Shown here: in pieces, positions 53,199-62,265 of the stretch
Layout of the letters: every line of letters begins with the position of its first letter
Position numbering within the stretch: position 1 is the first letter of the stretch
Source: Secundilactobacillus mixtipabuli
GTDB lineage: Bacteria; Bacillota; Bacilli; Lactobacillales; Lactobacillaceae
Length of the DNA: 64,000 nt
Direction of reading: 5' to 3'
NCBI RefSeq assembly: GCF_002217925.1
Contig: NZ_BCMF01000002.1
Span: 124,001-188,000 of the forward strand
Notes under the pieces: model-generated
Seen by the model: the letters and a program-made list of their open reading frames with translations, nothing else
Databases searched by the model: none
What the model was told of the DNA's origin: nothing
Made by a program: the position numbers and the translations under genes

Positions 53199-53521
53199 AG
53201 AATTTAAGTTCGGTTGAAAATTAGTTTGAAACGAAGACGCACATAAACATGAATTTCTATACGCTTCTTGTTTTAAAGATCGCCTTGAGTACATAAAGAT
53301 GAGCGTCAGAAACGGCGCTCATCTTTGACTCTCTTAAATAATTCATTTTCTGATACAATCTTAACAAAAACTAGAAGAGCTTTCATATGTCAGGCTATCA
53401 CTAAAATGAAGTGCGATGTATAGTAGTAATAAATTATCCGAATGACTGGCATTACTATCAACTAGTTCAATGCATTTCACGCATGCTGGATGTGAAGCCC
53501 GTTATCTCCTTTCTGATTGTA
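53199..53521. other. Intergenic stretch with one hairpin
   Basis: No ORF is supported. A hairpin AAAGATGAGCG / CGCTCATCTTT (53295-53305 and 53316-53326) without a T-run lies here; it may be an old terminator separated from its gene by the IS insertion. Confidence 0.5.
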
Positions 53522-55324
53522 TTATTGACTGACACTGTTGTTGGCAGCTTTCGCTTTATCAATGGCGTCTCGAACAGCAGACTTTAATGCCCGACTAGTG
53601 GCTGATGCACCACTAGTGGCATCGACATCGATATCATTATTAGCAACCATTTGTTCAGGCATCGTCTTTAACGCAACTTGACCCACATCTTCACTTTCAT
53701 GTTCTTGTAAAATCTCAATATTCTTTATCGTGTCATCATCGTAAGTAACACGCACAACTAACTTCCCACCGATGCCACTATTTGACTCACCGAGATATTG
53801 ATTATCAGCAAGTTCAACACTTCCTATCTGCTCGCCACTGATGAGGTCGTTAATTTTTTGATACTTATCGTTTGCCACTTGTATTGACAGGGCATCCGTC
53901 TTAGAAACGCTTTCACCAGCAATTTTGCCAAATATTAAGCATTCCGCTAAATTACCAGCTCCTTGATAAAGATTAGCTGTGATGCCACCCAATTCACCAG
54001 CGCCAAATAAATGTGGAATAGGCTTTCCATCTTGTCCGATAATCTGGGCTTTACCATTTCGCTGTGGGCCACCTTGAGTATTCAATATGGTATTGACCAT
54101 TCGAACAGCATAGTATGGGCCTTCATCAAATTTACGCATGGTCTTTATATTGCGACCAAATTGATAATCAGTTCCAATTTCATTGAACTTGTTGTAAGTA
54201 TCAATTGTTTGCTCTAATTTGTCCGCAGGAATTGATATTTTTTTGGCAAGTTCTGAAAGATTATCTGCCTTAACAATTAATTGATTCAAATTAACATATT
54301 CAAATGGGTGTTTTTGAAATTCATTGCATTGTGTTTGATCAAAAATCATGTATGGTTTAACACTTAGTGGTGCGTGTTTCCATGTACCATGACTGTATAT
54401 ATGACCGTGACGGGCATGCTCTGCCTCATTAAAGTAACGGGTACCATCATCACCAACAACAACGACACCACCATCATTTTCTCCAGCTTCCCAATAAACT
54501 TCGCGACTTCGTTTGGCTCCGGGAACATCAAAATACAGTCCATGCATTAAACTATAAGATTCATAGTTCGACATGTGCCACATTTTGGCACCCGCTTTTT
54601 GAGCCATCGCAATCCCATCACCACGGTTATATAACGATCCCATTGGGGACAGCTTAGGTTCACCAAGATAGCTTTGAATCATTTCTTGATTATTTTCAAA
54701 TCCACCCATTGCAAGGACAACTCCATGTTTGGCAGCCACACTAACCGTTTGGTTATGCCGCTCAATTTGCACGCCAACAATGACATTATTGCTATTTTGA
54801 ATGAGTTTCCGCGCGCGTGACTCTAGCCAAACATCGACTTGGTCCGCCCGATCAATAATTTGTTGACGTAAGTTTTTCCATAGTGCAGCGTCAAAAGCCC
54901 CTTTGTGGACTGTAAGTGCATCGTTTGCTTCGCTACCGTCAAATTTGGGGTATTCAATTGCTTGTTTAGCAAGGTCTGGTCTCCCTAGATCATGTGTACT
55001 AACTGGTGAAACACCCAGATACTTTTTAAAATAAGTTTTATTGTCAACTAAACCTTGTACGTAGACTTTTTTAACATCTTCGGGTAAGGACATAGGATAA
55101 GTAATCTCGTTATAATATTGCATCATCTTGTCATAATCATCGGTTGCATTGACACCCTGTCCAGCATAGCGAGTATTACCGCCTTCATGTCCAAAGGGAG
55201 CTGCATCCACTAGTAAAACTTTCTTACCCTTATCGGCTGCAAACCTCGCTGCAGTGGCGCCAGCACCACCAAAGCCAAGTACTACAACATCGTAAACTGC
55301 TTGCCATTCTATTGAAGTCGTCAT
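53522..55324 (-). CDS. FAD reductase, fumarate-reductase type, with C-terminal FMN_bind domain
   Basis: This is a 600-aa protein. The FAD domain starts at VVVLGFGGAGATAARFAA (about 13) and includes GLYFDVPG and the late FGAGELGGITANLYQGAG cofactor motif. Residues about 505-590 form an FMN_bind domain with DATSGAS (568-574), where S574 is the likely flavinylation site. The domain order is thus the reverse of the 45.6-47.4 kb reductase. No signal peptide is seen, so it is cytoplasmic. It is divergent from a LysR regulator that probably induces it with the substrate. Reduction of an unsaturated acid is expected; the substrate is unknown. GGAGG precedes the ATG. Confidence 0.88.
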   Translation of the reverse strand: MTTSIEWQAVYDVVVLGFGGAGATAARFAADKGKKVLLVDAAPFGHEGGNTRYAGQGVNATDDYDKMMQYYNEITYPMSLPEDVKKVYVQGLVDNKTYFKKYLGVSPVSTHDLGRPDLAKQAIEYPKFDGSEANDALTVHKGAFDAALWKNLRQQIIDRADQVDVWLESRARKLIQNSNNVIVGVQIERHNQTVSVAAKHGVVLAMGGFENNQEMIQSYLGEPKLSPMGSLYNRGDGIAMAQKAGAKMWHMSNYESYSLMHGLYFDVPGAKRSREVYWEAGENDGGVVVVGDDGTRYFNEAEHARHGHIYSHGTWKHAPLSVKPYMIFDQTQCNEFQKHPFEYVNLNQLIVKADNLSELAKKISIPADKLEQTIDTYNKFNEIGTDYQFGRNIKTMRKFDEGPYYAVRMVNTILNTQGGPQRNGKAQIIGQDGKPIPHLFGAGELGGITANLYQGAGNLAECLIFGKIAGESVSKTDALSIQVANDKYQKINDLISGEQIGSVELADNQYLGESNSGIGGKLVVRVTYDDDTIKNIEILQEHESEDVGQVALKTMPEQMVANNDIDVDATSGASATSRALKSAVRDAIDKAKAANNSVSQ

Positions 55325-55449
55325 CCATCTTACCTCCAGTCTTAGTTATTATCATTCTTATCACCTTCATTATGTTACAATAATCACAAGGTGTGAAATT
55401 AGTATTTTGGTAACTATCATAACAACTTACTTATTAGATCGGAGCTATC

Positions 55450-56388
55450 ATGTCTAAAAATCAGATCCTTTCCCAAATTTTAACTGAATGTCAACATTGT
55501 AGGACGATTACGCAAGTCGCTTCGAATCTGTATGTCAGCCAACCCTACGTCAGCCAGATCTTGCAGGCTGCCGAAAAACAGTATCACGTTGCTTTAGTTA
55601 ACAGAGACGTCCTACCGATTCAGGTGACGTTAGCAGGAATAAAACTACTCAAACATTTAACTCAATTGATAGAGGATCAACATGATCTAGAAAATGAAAT
55701 GGCACTTTTTTCAACTAAACATCAAGGTAAAGTTCTGATTACCTTCAATCAGCCAATGGCTACCTTAATGGCTCCAGAGTTATTCAAACCACTTGAAGCA
55801 GGCTTCCCAGACGTGTTATTTGAGTTCGATGAACAAACTACCTACCTAGCAAAGCAAAGTCTATTAGAGGGAAAAGCCAATTTATTTGTGGGAGCGGCTC
55901 TTAATGATCAAAATATTACAACACTACCCATAACTCACGATGAGCGACCGTTAATAATAATTCCTAAAAGCACCCCACTTTATTCACAACTTCGGCCTGA
56001 AGACGATTTTAATGAAAATCTAAATTTATTTGAGAATGCTGATTTTATTGGGTTATTAGGTCAATCCTATTATCAAGACCTGATAGAACTAATTTTTTCA
56101 GATAACCATATTGATATTAATATTAGGTTGCGGGTGCCCAACCTTATCTCTGCTACACTAACTGCCTTGCATAGTTCAGCAAGTACTGCAACTTTACCGT
56201 TTATCTTGCCACGTCTACAAATTCCTCGTGATCAATATAGGCTTCTTAGTATTCCAGAAACACACATAAACGCTCAGTTATCTATTTCTTACAAAAAGGA
56301 TGCGAGTCAGCTCACTCAAACGATTGCTAAAACGCTTCAGGATTTGATTGCAAAATTCTACACGAAGAAGAATAAAACTTTAAAATAA
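55450..56388 (+). CDS. LysR-family transcriptional regulator
   Basis: This is a 312-aa protein. The N-terminal HTH is recognisable (ITQVASNLYVSQPYVSQIL) and a substrate-binding domain follows from about 90. It is divergent from the FAD/FMN reductase with 125 bp between, a classical LysR-target arrangement. The intergenic region contains GTTAC..GTAAC half-sites that could be part of its operator. The inducer is presumably the reductase substrate, as for LysR regulators of hydroxycinnamate reductases, by analogy only. Confidence 0.87.
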   Translation: MSKNQILSQILTECQHCRTITQVASNLYVSQPYVSQILQAAEKQYHVALVNRDVLPIQVTLAGIKLLKHLTQLIEDQHDLENEMALFSTKHQGKVLITFNQPMATLMAPELFKPLEAGFPDVLFEFDEQTTYLAKQSLLEGKANLFVGAALNDQNITTLPITHDERPLIIIPKSTPLYSQLRPEDDFNENLNLFENADFIGLLGQSYYQDLIELIFSDNHIDINIRLRVPNLISATLTALHSSASTATLPFILPRLQIPRDQYRLLSIPETHINAQLSISYKKDASQLTQTIAKTLQDLIAKFYTKKNKTLK

Positions 56389-56718
56389 GCAGTAATATTT
56401 AAATTATTTTAGAAATTGATCTAACCTCATCAACTTATTTTTCGAAAAATAGAAAAAAACACCATGTAGACTCTGCTCGACAATGTCTGTTGATGGTAAT
56501 AGATTATACGTGTTTCTGGTAAATGCTTTTCTTCGCCCAAAATTAATCAATTTATAAAATTTTTTCTATCTTTATCAGTCCACTAAAGAAGTGTCTGAAA
56601 AATTTTATATAACTTTGTATATATCGCTTTAAATTCAATCTAATTCATTCAAATCTTAAAACTAATAGAAAAAGGCAATCAATCACCACTCGAATTTGAG
56701 CGGCAACTGGTTGCCTAG

Positions 56719-56757
56719 AAAAATACCCCCAAAGTTTTTTCCAATTTCGGAGGTATT
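56719..56757 (-). terminator. Terminator of the OYE-type reductase gene (CCCCAAAGT family)
   Basis: On the minus strand, ATACCTCCGAAATT pairs with AACTTTGGGGGTAT (G-U pairs and one mismatch) and is followed by TTTTTC. The remainder of 56389-56718 shows no gene. Confidence 0.8.
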
Positions 56758-56784
56758 ATCATTATTCTTTTTATTTCTTATAAC

Positions 56785-58716
56785 TTAAGCTGAGTATCCA
56801 GCAGCAAATCCTGTTTGAGTCGCAACAAGTGCGTTCGTTGCTTCAACTGTGTCGCCAACTGCTACCAATTGAGATTCTGGTAAGCGTTCACTCAACGTTT
56901 TATACAACTGATTGTCTGAGTGATAGCCGGTTGCCAGTACAATTCCATCTGCAGAAATTGTACGAGTTTCATCATTAATCCTCACCGTTACACCTTTAAT
57001 ACTGAGTGATTGAACTGTCGCATCCGTCATGACCGTCACCTCATGATCACGGAAAAAGCGTTTAGTATCCACTGTCCGCATCAACCCAGCATTGATGTCA
57101 CGTGTCATTTCAATCACAGTCACATGTCCACGCTCGGCATCTGCCAAATATGCAGCAGTTTCGGTTCCAACTTCACCACCACCAATGACGACTAATTCAC
57201 CTTCTAGTGGATCCTTACCAACCAATACATCTCTTGCAAAATGTACTGGGACATTCTCGATACCTGGAATATGCGGAAAATTAGGATCACTCCCGGTGGC
57301 CATAATTACCTTGTCCGCATTAAACGCCATTACGTCTTCAACTGATGCTTGATGTTGTAATTCAACATGAACTTGTCGAATCGCTAATTGTTTACGTAAA
57401 AATACTAGTAGATTTACATATTCACCCTTTGCCGGTGGATAAGTTGCGGGAATAAACTCACCACCGAGTTCATTCGTTTTCTCCCAAAGTGTTACATCAT
57501 GCCCACGACGCGCAGCTGTAATAGCTGCCTCCATTCCAGCAGGACCACCACCAATAACTAGGACCTTTTTGGGCTTTGGCTTAGTAGCAAACGGGTATTT
57601 GGTTTCATTACCAATCATTGGATTAACTAAACAACTGATATGGCTCCCTTTTAAAAGGCCACCCTCACAGCCTTGCAAACAACGAATACAATAGTCAATC
57701 TGATTCAGATTACCTGCTTTGGTCTTATTGGGTAACTCAGGGTCAGCTAGAGACGCCCGAGCCATGCCAATGAAATCGCATACATTTTGATCCAAAAGAC
57801 TCTCCGCTAAGACAGGATCATTAATTCCGTTAGCAACTATCAAAGGGATATTAACAGTTTTACGAACTTCTTTTGCATCAGCTTCATTATTACCACGAGG
57901 CGTAAATGCTGATGAAATGACTGCATCCGCGTACGAAGTATATTCGCCGTTAGATAAATTCAGAGCATCAAACCCAGTCTTTTCGAGATCTTTTACAATA
58001 GCTAAGGTTTCTGGAAGCTTGCGACCGTCGACAGTTCCTTCGGTTAACGATATTCTGGCTGTTATTGGAAAATCAGGACCAACCGTTTTACGCATTGCTT
58101 GATAAATTTCATGGACAATTCGTAAACGGTTACTTAAACAGCCACCATAATCATCCGTTCGCCGATTTTGTCGCAAACTTAAAAAGCCAGCCAGTAAATA
58201 GCCATGTGCTAAATGAAGTTCGATTCCATCATATCCCGCTGCTTTCATTAAACCAGCCGTTTTTCCAAATTGATTAACAATCGTTTTAATCTCTGGAATC
58301 GTCAACTCATGCGGAATTTCCCGATTAAAGGAATCCGGAATCTTACTTGCTGCTACAGGTTGTATACCTCCATTGACTGAAGAGTTTGTTTGTCGTCCAG
58401 GATGAAAGATTTGGGCAAATAGCTTAGTACCATATTGATGGATTTTGTCAGTAAATTCCTTATTTCTAGCTACCTGCTTTTCATCATACAGACGGATACA
58501 ATTCTTATAACCAATACCATTTGGGTTGACCCCAAAATCTTCGGTGATAATTAAACCAAACCCACCCTTCGCCTTTGCCTCATGATAAGCAATAAATTGA
58601 TCAGTAATATTTCCATCCGACGTACAGAAATTAGTCACCATAGCAGGCACTACAAACCTGTTTTTGATTTCACAACCATTAATCTGAAACGGGGTAAATA
58701 ATTTGTCAAATTCCAT
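56785..58716 (-). CDS. OYE-type NADH:flavin oxidoreductase / 2,4-dienoyl-CoA reductase-like enoate reductase
   Basis: This 643-aa enzyme has the FadH/BaiH/enoate-reductase layout. An FMN-binding OYE barrel (about 1-335; GIELHLAHGYLLAGFLS) is followed by a [4Fe-4S] cluster motif with Cys343, Cys346, Cys350 and Cys362. FAD/NAD(P)H domains come next (VIGGGPAG at about 387-394; VVIGGGEVGTETAAYLAD). It moves electrons from NADH to an activated C=C bond in the cytoplasm. A decayed copy of its C-terminal third lies at 50.2-50.5 kb. It is divergent from a MerR regulator and has a MerR-type long-spacer promoter. AAGGAGG precedes the ATG. The substrate is unknown. Confidence 0.92.
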   Translation of the reverse strand: MEFDKLFTPFQINGCEIKNRFVVPAMVTNFCTSDGNITDQFIAYHEAKAKGGFGLIITEDFGVNPNGIGYKNCIRLYDEKQVARNKEFTDKIHQYGTKLFAQIFHPGRQTNSSVNGGIQPVAASKIPDSFNREIPHELTIPEIKTIVNQFGKTAGLMKAAGYDGIELHLAHGYLLAGFLSLRQNRRTDDYGGCLSNRLRIVHEIYQAMRKTVGPDFPITARISLTEGTVDGRKLPETLAIVKDLEKTGFDALNLSNGEYTSYADAVISSAFTPRGNNEADAKEVRKTVNIPLIVANGINDPVLAESLLDQNVCDFIGMARASLADPELPNKTKAGNLNQIDYCIRCLQGCEGGLLKGSHISCLVNPMIGNETKYPFATKPKPKKVLVIGGGPAGMEAAITAARRGHDVTLWEKTNELGGEFIPATYPPAKGEYVNLLVFLRKQLAIRQVHVELQHQASVEDVMAFNADKVIMATGSDPNFPHIPGIENVPVHFARDVLVGKDPLEGELVVIGGGEVGTETAAYLADAERGHVTVIEMTRDINAGLMRTVDTKRFFRDHEVTVMTDATVQSLSIKGVTVRINDETRTISADGIVLATGYHSDNQLYKTLSERLPESQLVAVGDTVEATNALVATQTGFAAGYSA

Positions 58717-58763
58717 GAGATAGCCTCCTTAAGCTTGCTCATCATTGCTCTTTCTCAATAATA

Positions 58764-58794
58764 GTTATAAACTATCAAGTAGCTTTAGAGTCAA
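58764..58794 (-). promoter_or_regulatory. MerR-type promoter with 19-bp spacer for the OYE-type reductase
   Basis: On the minus strand, -35 TTGACT (58794-58789) and -10 TATAAC (58769-58764) are separated by exactly 19 bp. The spacer holds a dyad, AAAGCTA-cttga-TAGTTT (imperfect). The over-long spacer is diagnostic of promoters activated by MerR-family regulators through DNA untwisting, and a MerR gene lies 28 bp away. Confidence 0.75.
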
Positions 58795-58821
58795 CCTCAT
58801 TATTAACAGGAGGAATCAAAT

Positions 58822-59667
58822 ATGTTAAATCATTATAAAATTGGAGAAATTGCTAATTATTATCACGTTTCTGCCCAAACTATCCGTGATTATGAAGCCA
58901 AAGGATTAATTCAAAGTCAGCGCAATCCTGATACTAGTTATCGTTATTTTGGTTATCAGCAAACTAATCAAATGTCTGATATTATGCAGTTACGAGAATA
59001 TCAATTCTCATTAAAACAAATTTCGCAGCTCGTCACACAATCTGATATACAAGATACAATTTGCCTGTACGACAAACAAGCTGTTAAAATTCAAAAAACA
59101 ATCGAACATTTACAAGCTAATTTACTGAAATTAGATCAAGCATCCACTACTCTGAAACATGTAAAACAAAATTTTAATTATGTTCAGTTCACTGTTAGCC
59201 CTGCACTTTACTTTGATGAGTTAAAAAACTATGGGCAAGATGATATGTTTGAACCTAATCATAAATACCAATCTCAAAGATTAAATCAGCTAGAGGGTTT
59301 AGCCGCTTTCCCAGTTGGCTTCATTTTCCAAATTGATATTAGCAATTACCTACTAACACCTACTTGGGGTCTCCTTGCCAACAAAAAACTGCCTCAGTTT
59401 GATAATAGCAGCAGATTATTACCGCCAAAATTATGCATGCACGCTTTTCTAGTTGCTGGTCGTGAGGGAACCTTGAAATCAGCATATGATCAATTGATTG
59501 ATAAACTAACCAAAAAGCTGAACCTAGTTATAATAGATCAGCCTTTTGGTCGAATTATTTTGCGTTGCCATGAAAACGGTGAATGGAAACGATACTTTGA
59601 ACTATGGTGCCCTGTGAGTGAGGATTGCTATAATGAATACGAGAAAAATACTTCAATAGTCGTATAA
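58822..59667 (+). CDS. MerR-family regulator with GyrI-like effector domain
   Basis: This is a 281-aa protein. The MerR winged HTH (about 4-72; KIGEIANYYHVSAQTIRDYEAKGLI) is followed by a coiled-coil dimer helix (about 80-115). A C-terminal domain of about 150 residues suits small-molecule sensing of the GyrI/BmrR type. No metal-binding Cys cluster is evident, so an organic inducer is likely. It is divergent from the OYE-type reductase and probably activates that promoter. AGGAGGAA precedes the ATG. Confidence 0.88.
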   Translation: MLNHYKIGEIANYYHVSAQTIRDYEAKGLIQSQRNPDTSYRYFGYQQTNQMSDIMQLREYQFSLKQISQLVTQSDIQDTICLYDKQAVKIQKTIEHLQANLLKLDQASTTLKHVKQNFNYVQFTVSPALYFDELKNYGQDDMFEPNHKYQSQRLNQLEGLAAFPVGFIFQIDISNYLLTPTWGLLANKKLPQFDNSSRLLPPKLCMHAFLVAGREGTLKSAYDQLIDKLTKKLNLVIIDQPFGRIILRCHENGEWKRYFELWCPVSEDCYNEYEKNTSIVV

Positions 59668-59717
59668 TTAAAAACCAGGAATTTTTGCTCGCTCTATAGT
59701 TTGGGTCGTGTTGTTGA

Positions 59718-59858
59718 TTAAAACTTTCTATAAAGGCCTTCAGCCACCGTATAACACTCTTGTATCCTGGATAGTGAGGTCACGTGATTGGATGACATTT
59801 TAATTTCCAAATAAGCATCTGGCTTACCTGTATCAACATCGTTATGGTACAAATACAT
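59718..59858 (-). pseudogene. Possible gene fragment, unknown
   Basis: A 46-codon open frame (MYLYHNDVDTGKPDAYLEIK...) has protein-like composition but no ribosome site, and stops lie directly upstream. It may be a decayed gene piece in the scar region. I do not recognise it. Confidence 0.25.
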
Positions 59859-59979
59859 GACGGGTCACTATCATCAAACATACGATTCCATGAACTTACT
59901 CGTCGTTCACGCAGATCATCCATCATTTGAATAAAAGATATTTGGTAGTAGCATCTTTTGCCCGTTGCTCATATTCTGA

Positions 59980-60198
59980 CGCTATCCAAGGACAAATCAA
60001 GCAGATTGGCTGGCTTCCTTCTACTATTTCAAATACGCCGTATATGATGAAAACGGACGCCAGATAAATCCTGTCATGCGTAAGCTGAATCATTCTAGCA
60101 AGAAAATAATGCTGATTTACCTAGGATTGGAGGAGCAAACCATGGATGAGAAACTGAATAGGGTTAATTGGTGTTATGTCAGTAAATATGATATTTAG
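59980..60198 (+). pseudogene. C-terminal fragment of a tyrosine recombinase/integrase
   Basis: The frame is open from 59980 to the stop at 60198 without a proper start. The segment VMRKLNHSSKKIMLIYLGLEE resembles the catalytic end of phage/ICE tyrosine integrases (LNHSS..T..YLGI, where His and Tyr are catalytic), followed by MDEKLNRVNW. The Arg-bearing upstream parts are missing. It is likely the relic of an element that once integrated nearby; the rest of 59668-60438 is non-coding as far as I can see. Confidence 0.5.
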
Positions 60199-60438
60199 TT
60201 TTGATGAGTAATCATCAGCATTATTTTTATGCATAAAAAGCATATCGTCCTATATTACTAATCAAATTAACCCAAAAACATTGAGCAACTAATAGTTTAC
60301 GATTTGAACTCATGGTTCGCATAGAATTTACCTATAAAACCCGAAAAAAAGACCAGTTCGTAAATGAATTGATCTTCTCGAAATACTTCATCAACACCTG
60401 TTAACAAAAATACTAATCCTTTGATAAAAAAATAGAAT

Positions 60439-62061
60439 TTAACTTTCAGACGGCCCCGTAGTTGCATCAGTACCTGGTTTCAATGATTGAGTAACCTTAG
60501 TCTTTTCGTTTTCCTTCTCTGCTGGACTTGTTTTAACACTCTTGGCAGTATCAAGTTCTTCTGTAGCTGCTTGCCCAGCTAACCGACCGAAAGTCTGTGC
60601 GTGACTTGCTGCCAACCCAGGAACGCGATCAGGATAACTACCAAAGAAAAATCCACCTGAATCATTTCCGGCAGCATATAAATGTCTAATTGGTTCATAA
60701 TTACTATTTAAAACCTGCATCTTTTTATTAACTCGTAACCCATCATTGGTGCACAAAATTCGTCCACCCAGAATACAGCCATAGAATGGTTTTTTATCAA
60801 CAGGTGTCAGTCGATAAGGTTCCTTCCCAAAATCCTTATCAAAATTATCTACGACCAAATGATTGTTTCGTTTCACAGTTATTTTGAGATTTTCAACTGG
60901 TAGATGTAATTTCTTAGCTAGCTCTTCAATCGAATCTGCTTTAACCACGAGTCCCTTCTTTACATATTGTTCGGTGTCTTCCATCAATTTTTCAGAACTT
61001 GCCATATATCCTGGAAATCCAACTCGAGCACATCCTAGCATATGAAATTGTTTAGCGTATTCTCCGTAGTTATCATCCCAAATCATGGCATAAAGATAGC
61101 CCGGCTGTTTGCTTGCAGCATTTACAATAAACTGATAAGGGACTGATTCATTGGAAAAACGCTGACCTCGCAGATTGACTTTTAACAAAGGGTGGCTTCC
61201 TAACCAAAGCCAATCTTTATATGTGGCCGTTTGCACATACATATCCTCGGTTTTGGTTCCAACCGGCACTAAACCTCGATCAAAGATACAATGAGCTGGT
61301 TCCTCGTCTTTAATAGCACCAACATCTAAAGCAGAAACAATTCCCGCTCCATCATTACGCGGTGAGTCATTGTAAACATTCTTTTTAAGAGCAACTGGAT
61401 TCCATTTTTTAAGCAGCTCAGTATTTGCAGAATAACCACCAGTAGCAAGAATGACCCCTTTCGAAACCTTAATTTGCCAATATTCATTCGAAGTCAAATC
61501 ATGTACGATAACACCTTGGACACCATCACTTCCCTTGATCAATTGAACCAGTGGTGTTTTGAATTTAAGGGTAACTCCCATCTCTTTAACTTTTTCTTGG
61601 ATCCACTCACCATAAAAAGTAAAGGTTTTATCATCTACTGTTGGATCATTTTCAGTTGGAAAAGCTTCGTAAGCACTACTAGTCAACATCGCATCAGGCT
61701 CTGAACGCAAATGGGCCCCATGAGGTTTCAAAATATTGTCTTCGACCCAGTTAACCGCCTCGGCGCTATGATTAGCCCAATGATAAATCAAGTCTTCATC
61801 TACGTTATGTTGAGCAAAAGCCGCTAGATACTCTACTAAATCATACTTGTTGATCGTGATCCCAGCACGTTTCTGAGCATTTGTTCCAACTCCGGCAAGG
61901 CCAACTCGCATCAAATTAATTGAATCTTCTTTTTCAATTACCGTTACTTTCGCACCCTTTTCAGCAGCAGCAGTGGCAGCCATTAATCCTGCGTTGCCAG
62001 CACCCACAATCAAAACTTCCGTATCCAAAATCTTCGTAACATTAAAATTATAACCACTCAT
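60439..62061 (-). CDS. FAD-dependent reductase, fumarate-reductase/flavocytochrome c type, without FMN domain
   Basis: This is a 540-aa protein starting at MSGYNF, eight bases after GGAGG; an upstream TTG overlaps that site. The FAD motif VLIVGAGNAGLMAATAAAE starts near 16. GVILATGGYSAN lies in the middle and HLYAAGNDSGGFFFGSYP near 480. It has no FMN_bind domain, unlike the other two reductases. The last ~35 residues form a polar Lys/Glu/Thr-rich tail. No signal peptide is seen. It is monocistronic, with no regulator directly adjacent. Reduction or dehydrogenation of an organic acid or ketosteroid-like compound is possible; the substrate is unknown. Confidence 0.85.
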   Translation of the reverse strand: MSGYNFNVTKILDTEVLIVGAGNAGLMAATAAAEKGAKVTVIEKEDSINLMRVGLAGVGTNAQKRAGITINKYDLVEYLAAFAQHNVDEDLIYHWANHSAEAVNWVEDNILKPHGAHLRSEPDAMLTSSAYEAFPTENDPTVDDKTFTFYGEWIQEKVKEMGVTLKFKTPLVQLIKGSDGVQGVIVHDLTSNEYWQIKVSKGVILATGGYSANTELLKKWNPVALKKNVYNDSPRNDGAGIVSALDVGAIKDEEPAHCIFDRGLVPVGTKTEDMYVQTATYKDWLWLGSHPLLKVNLRGQRFSNESVPYQFIVNAASKQPGYLYAMIWDDNYGEYAKQFHMLGCARVGFPGYMASSEKLMEDTEQYVKKGLVVKADSIEELAKKLHLPVENLKITVKRNNHLVVDNFDKDFGKEPYRLTPVDKKPFYGCILGGRILCTNDGLRVNKKMQVLNSNYEPIRHLYAAGNDSGGFFFGSYPDRVPGLAASHAQTFGRLAGQAATEELDTAKSVKTSPAEKENEKTKVTQSLKPGTDATTGPSES

Positions 62062-62265
62062 GATACAAGCCTCCAATCAGTCAAACAATTTGCTTATTTA
62101 CCTATAGTTGATATTTCTAAAATATTCCTTTTATCATCTTAATAATTACTTATAAAAAGATTATTAAATTGAATTAATAAGTTATCTAAGCGACGGCATT
62201 AATATCAACTAGAATTTTCCAAATGAATATGACATTCTTCCTACCATAAATTTAACAAATTTAAT

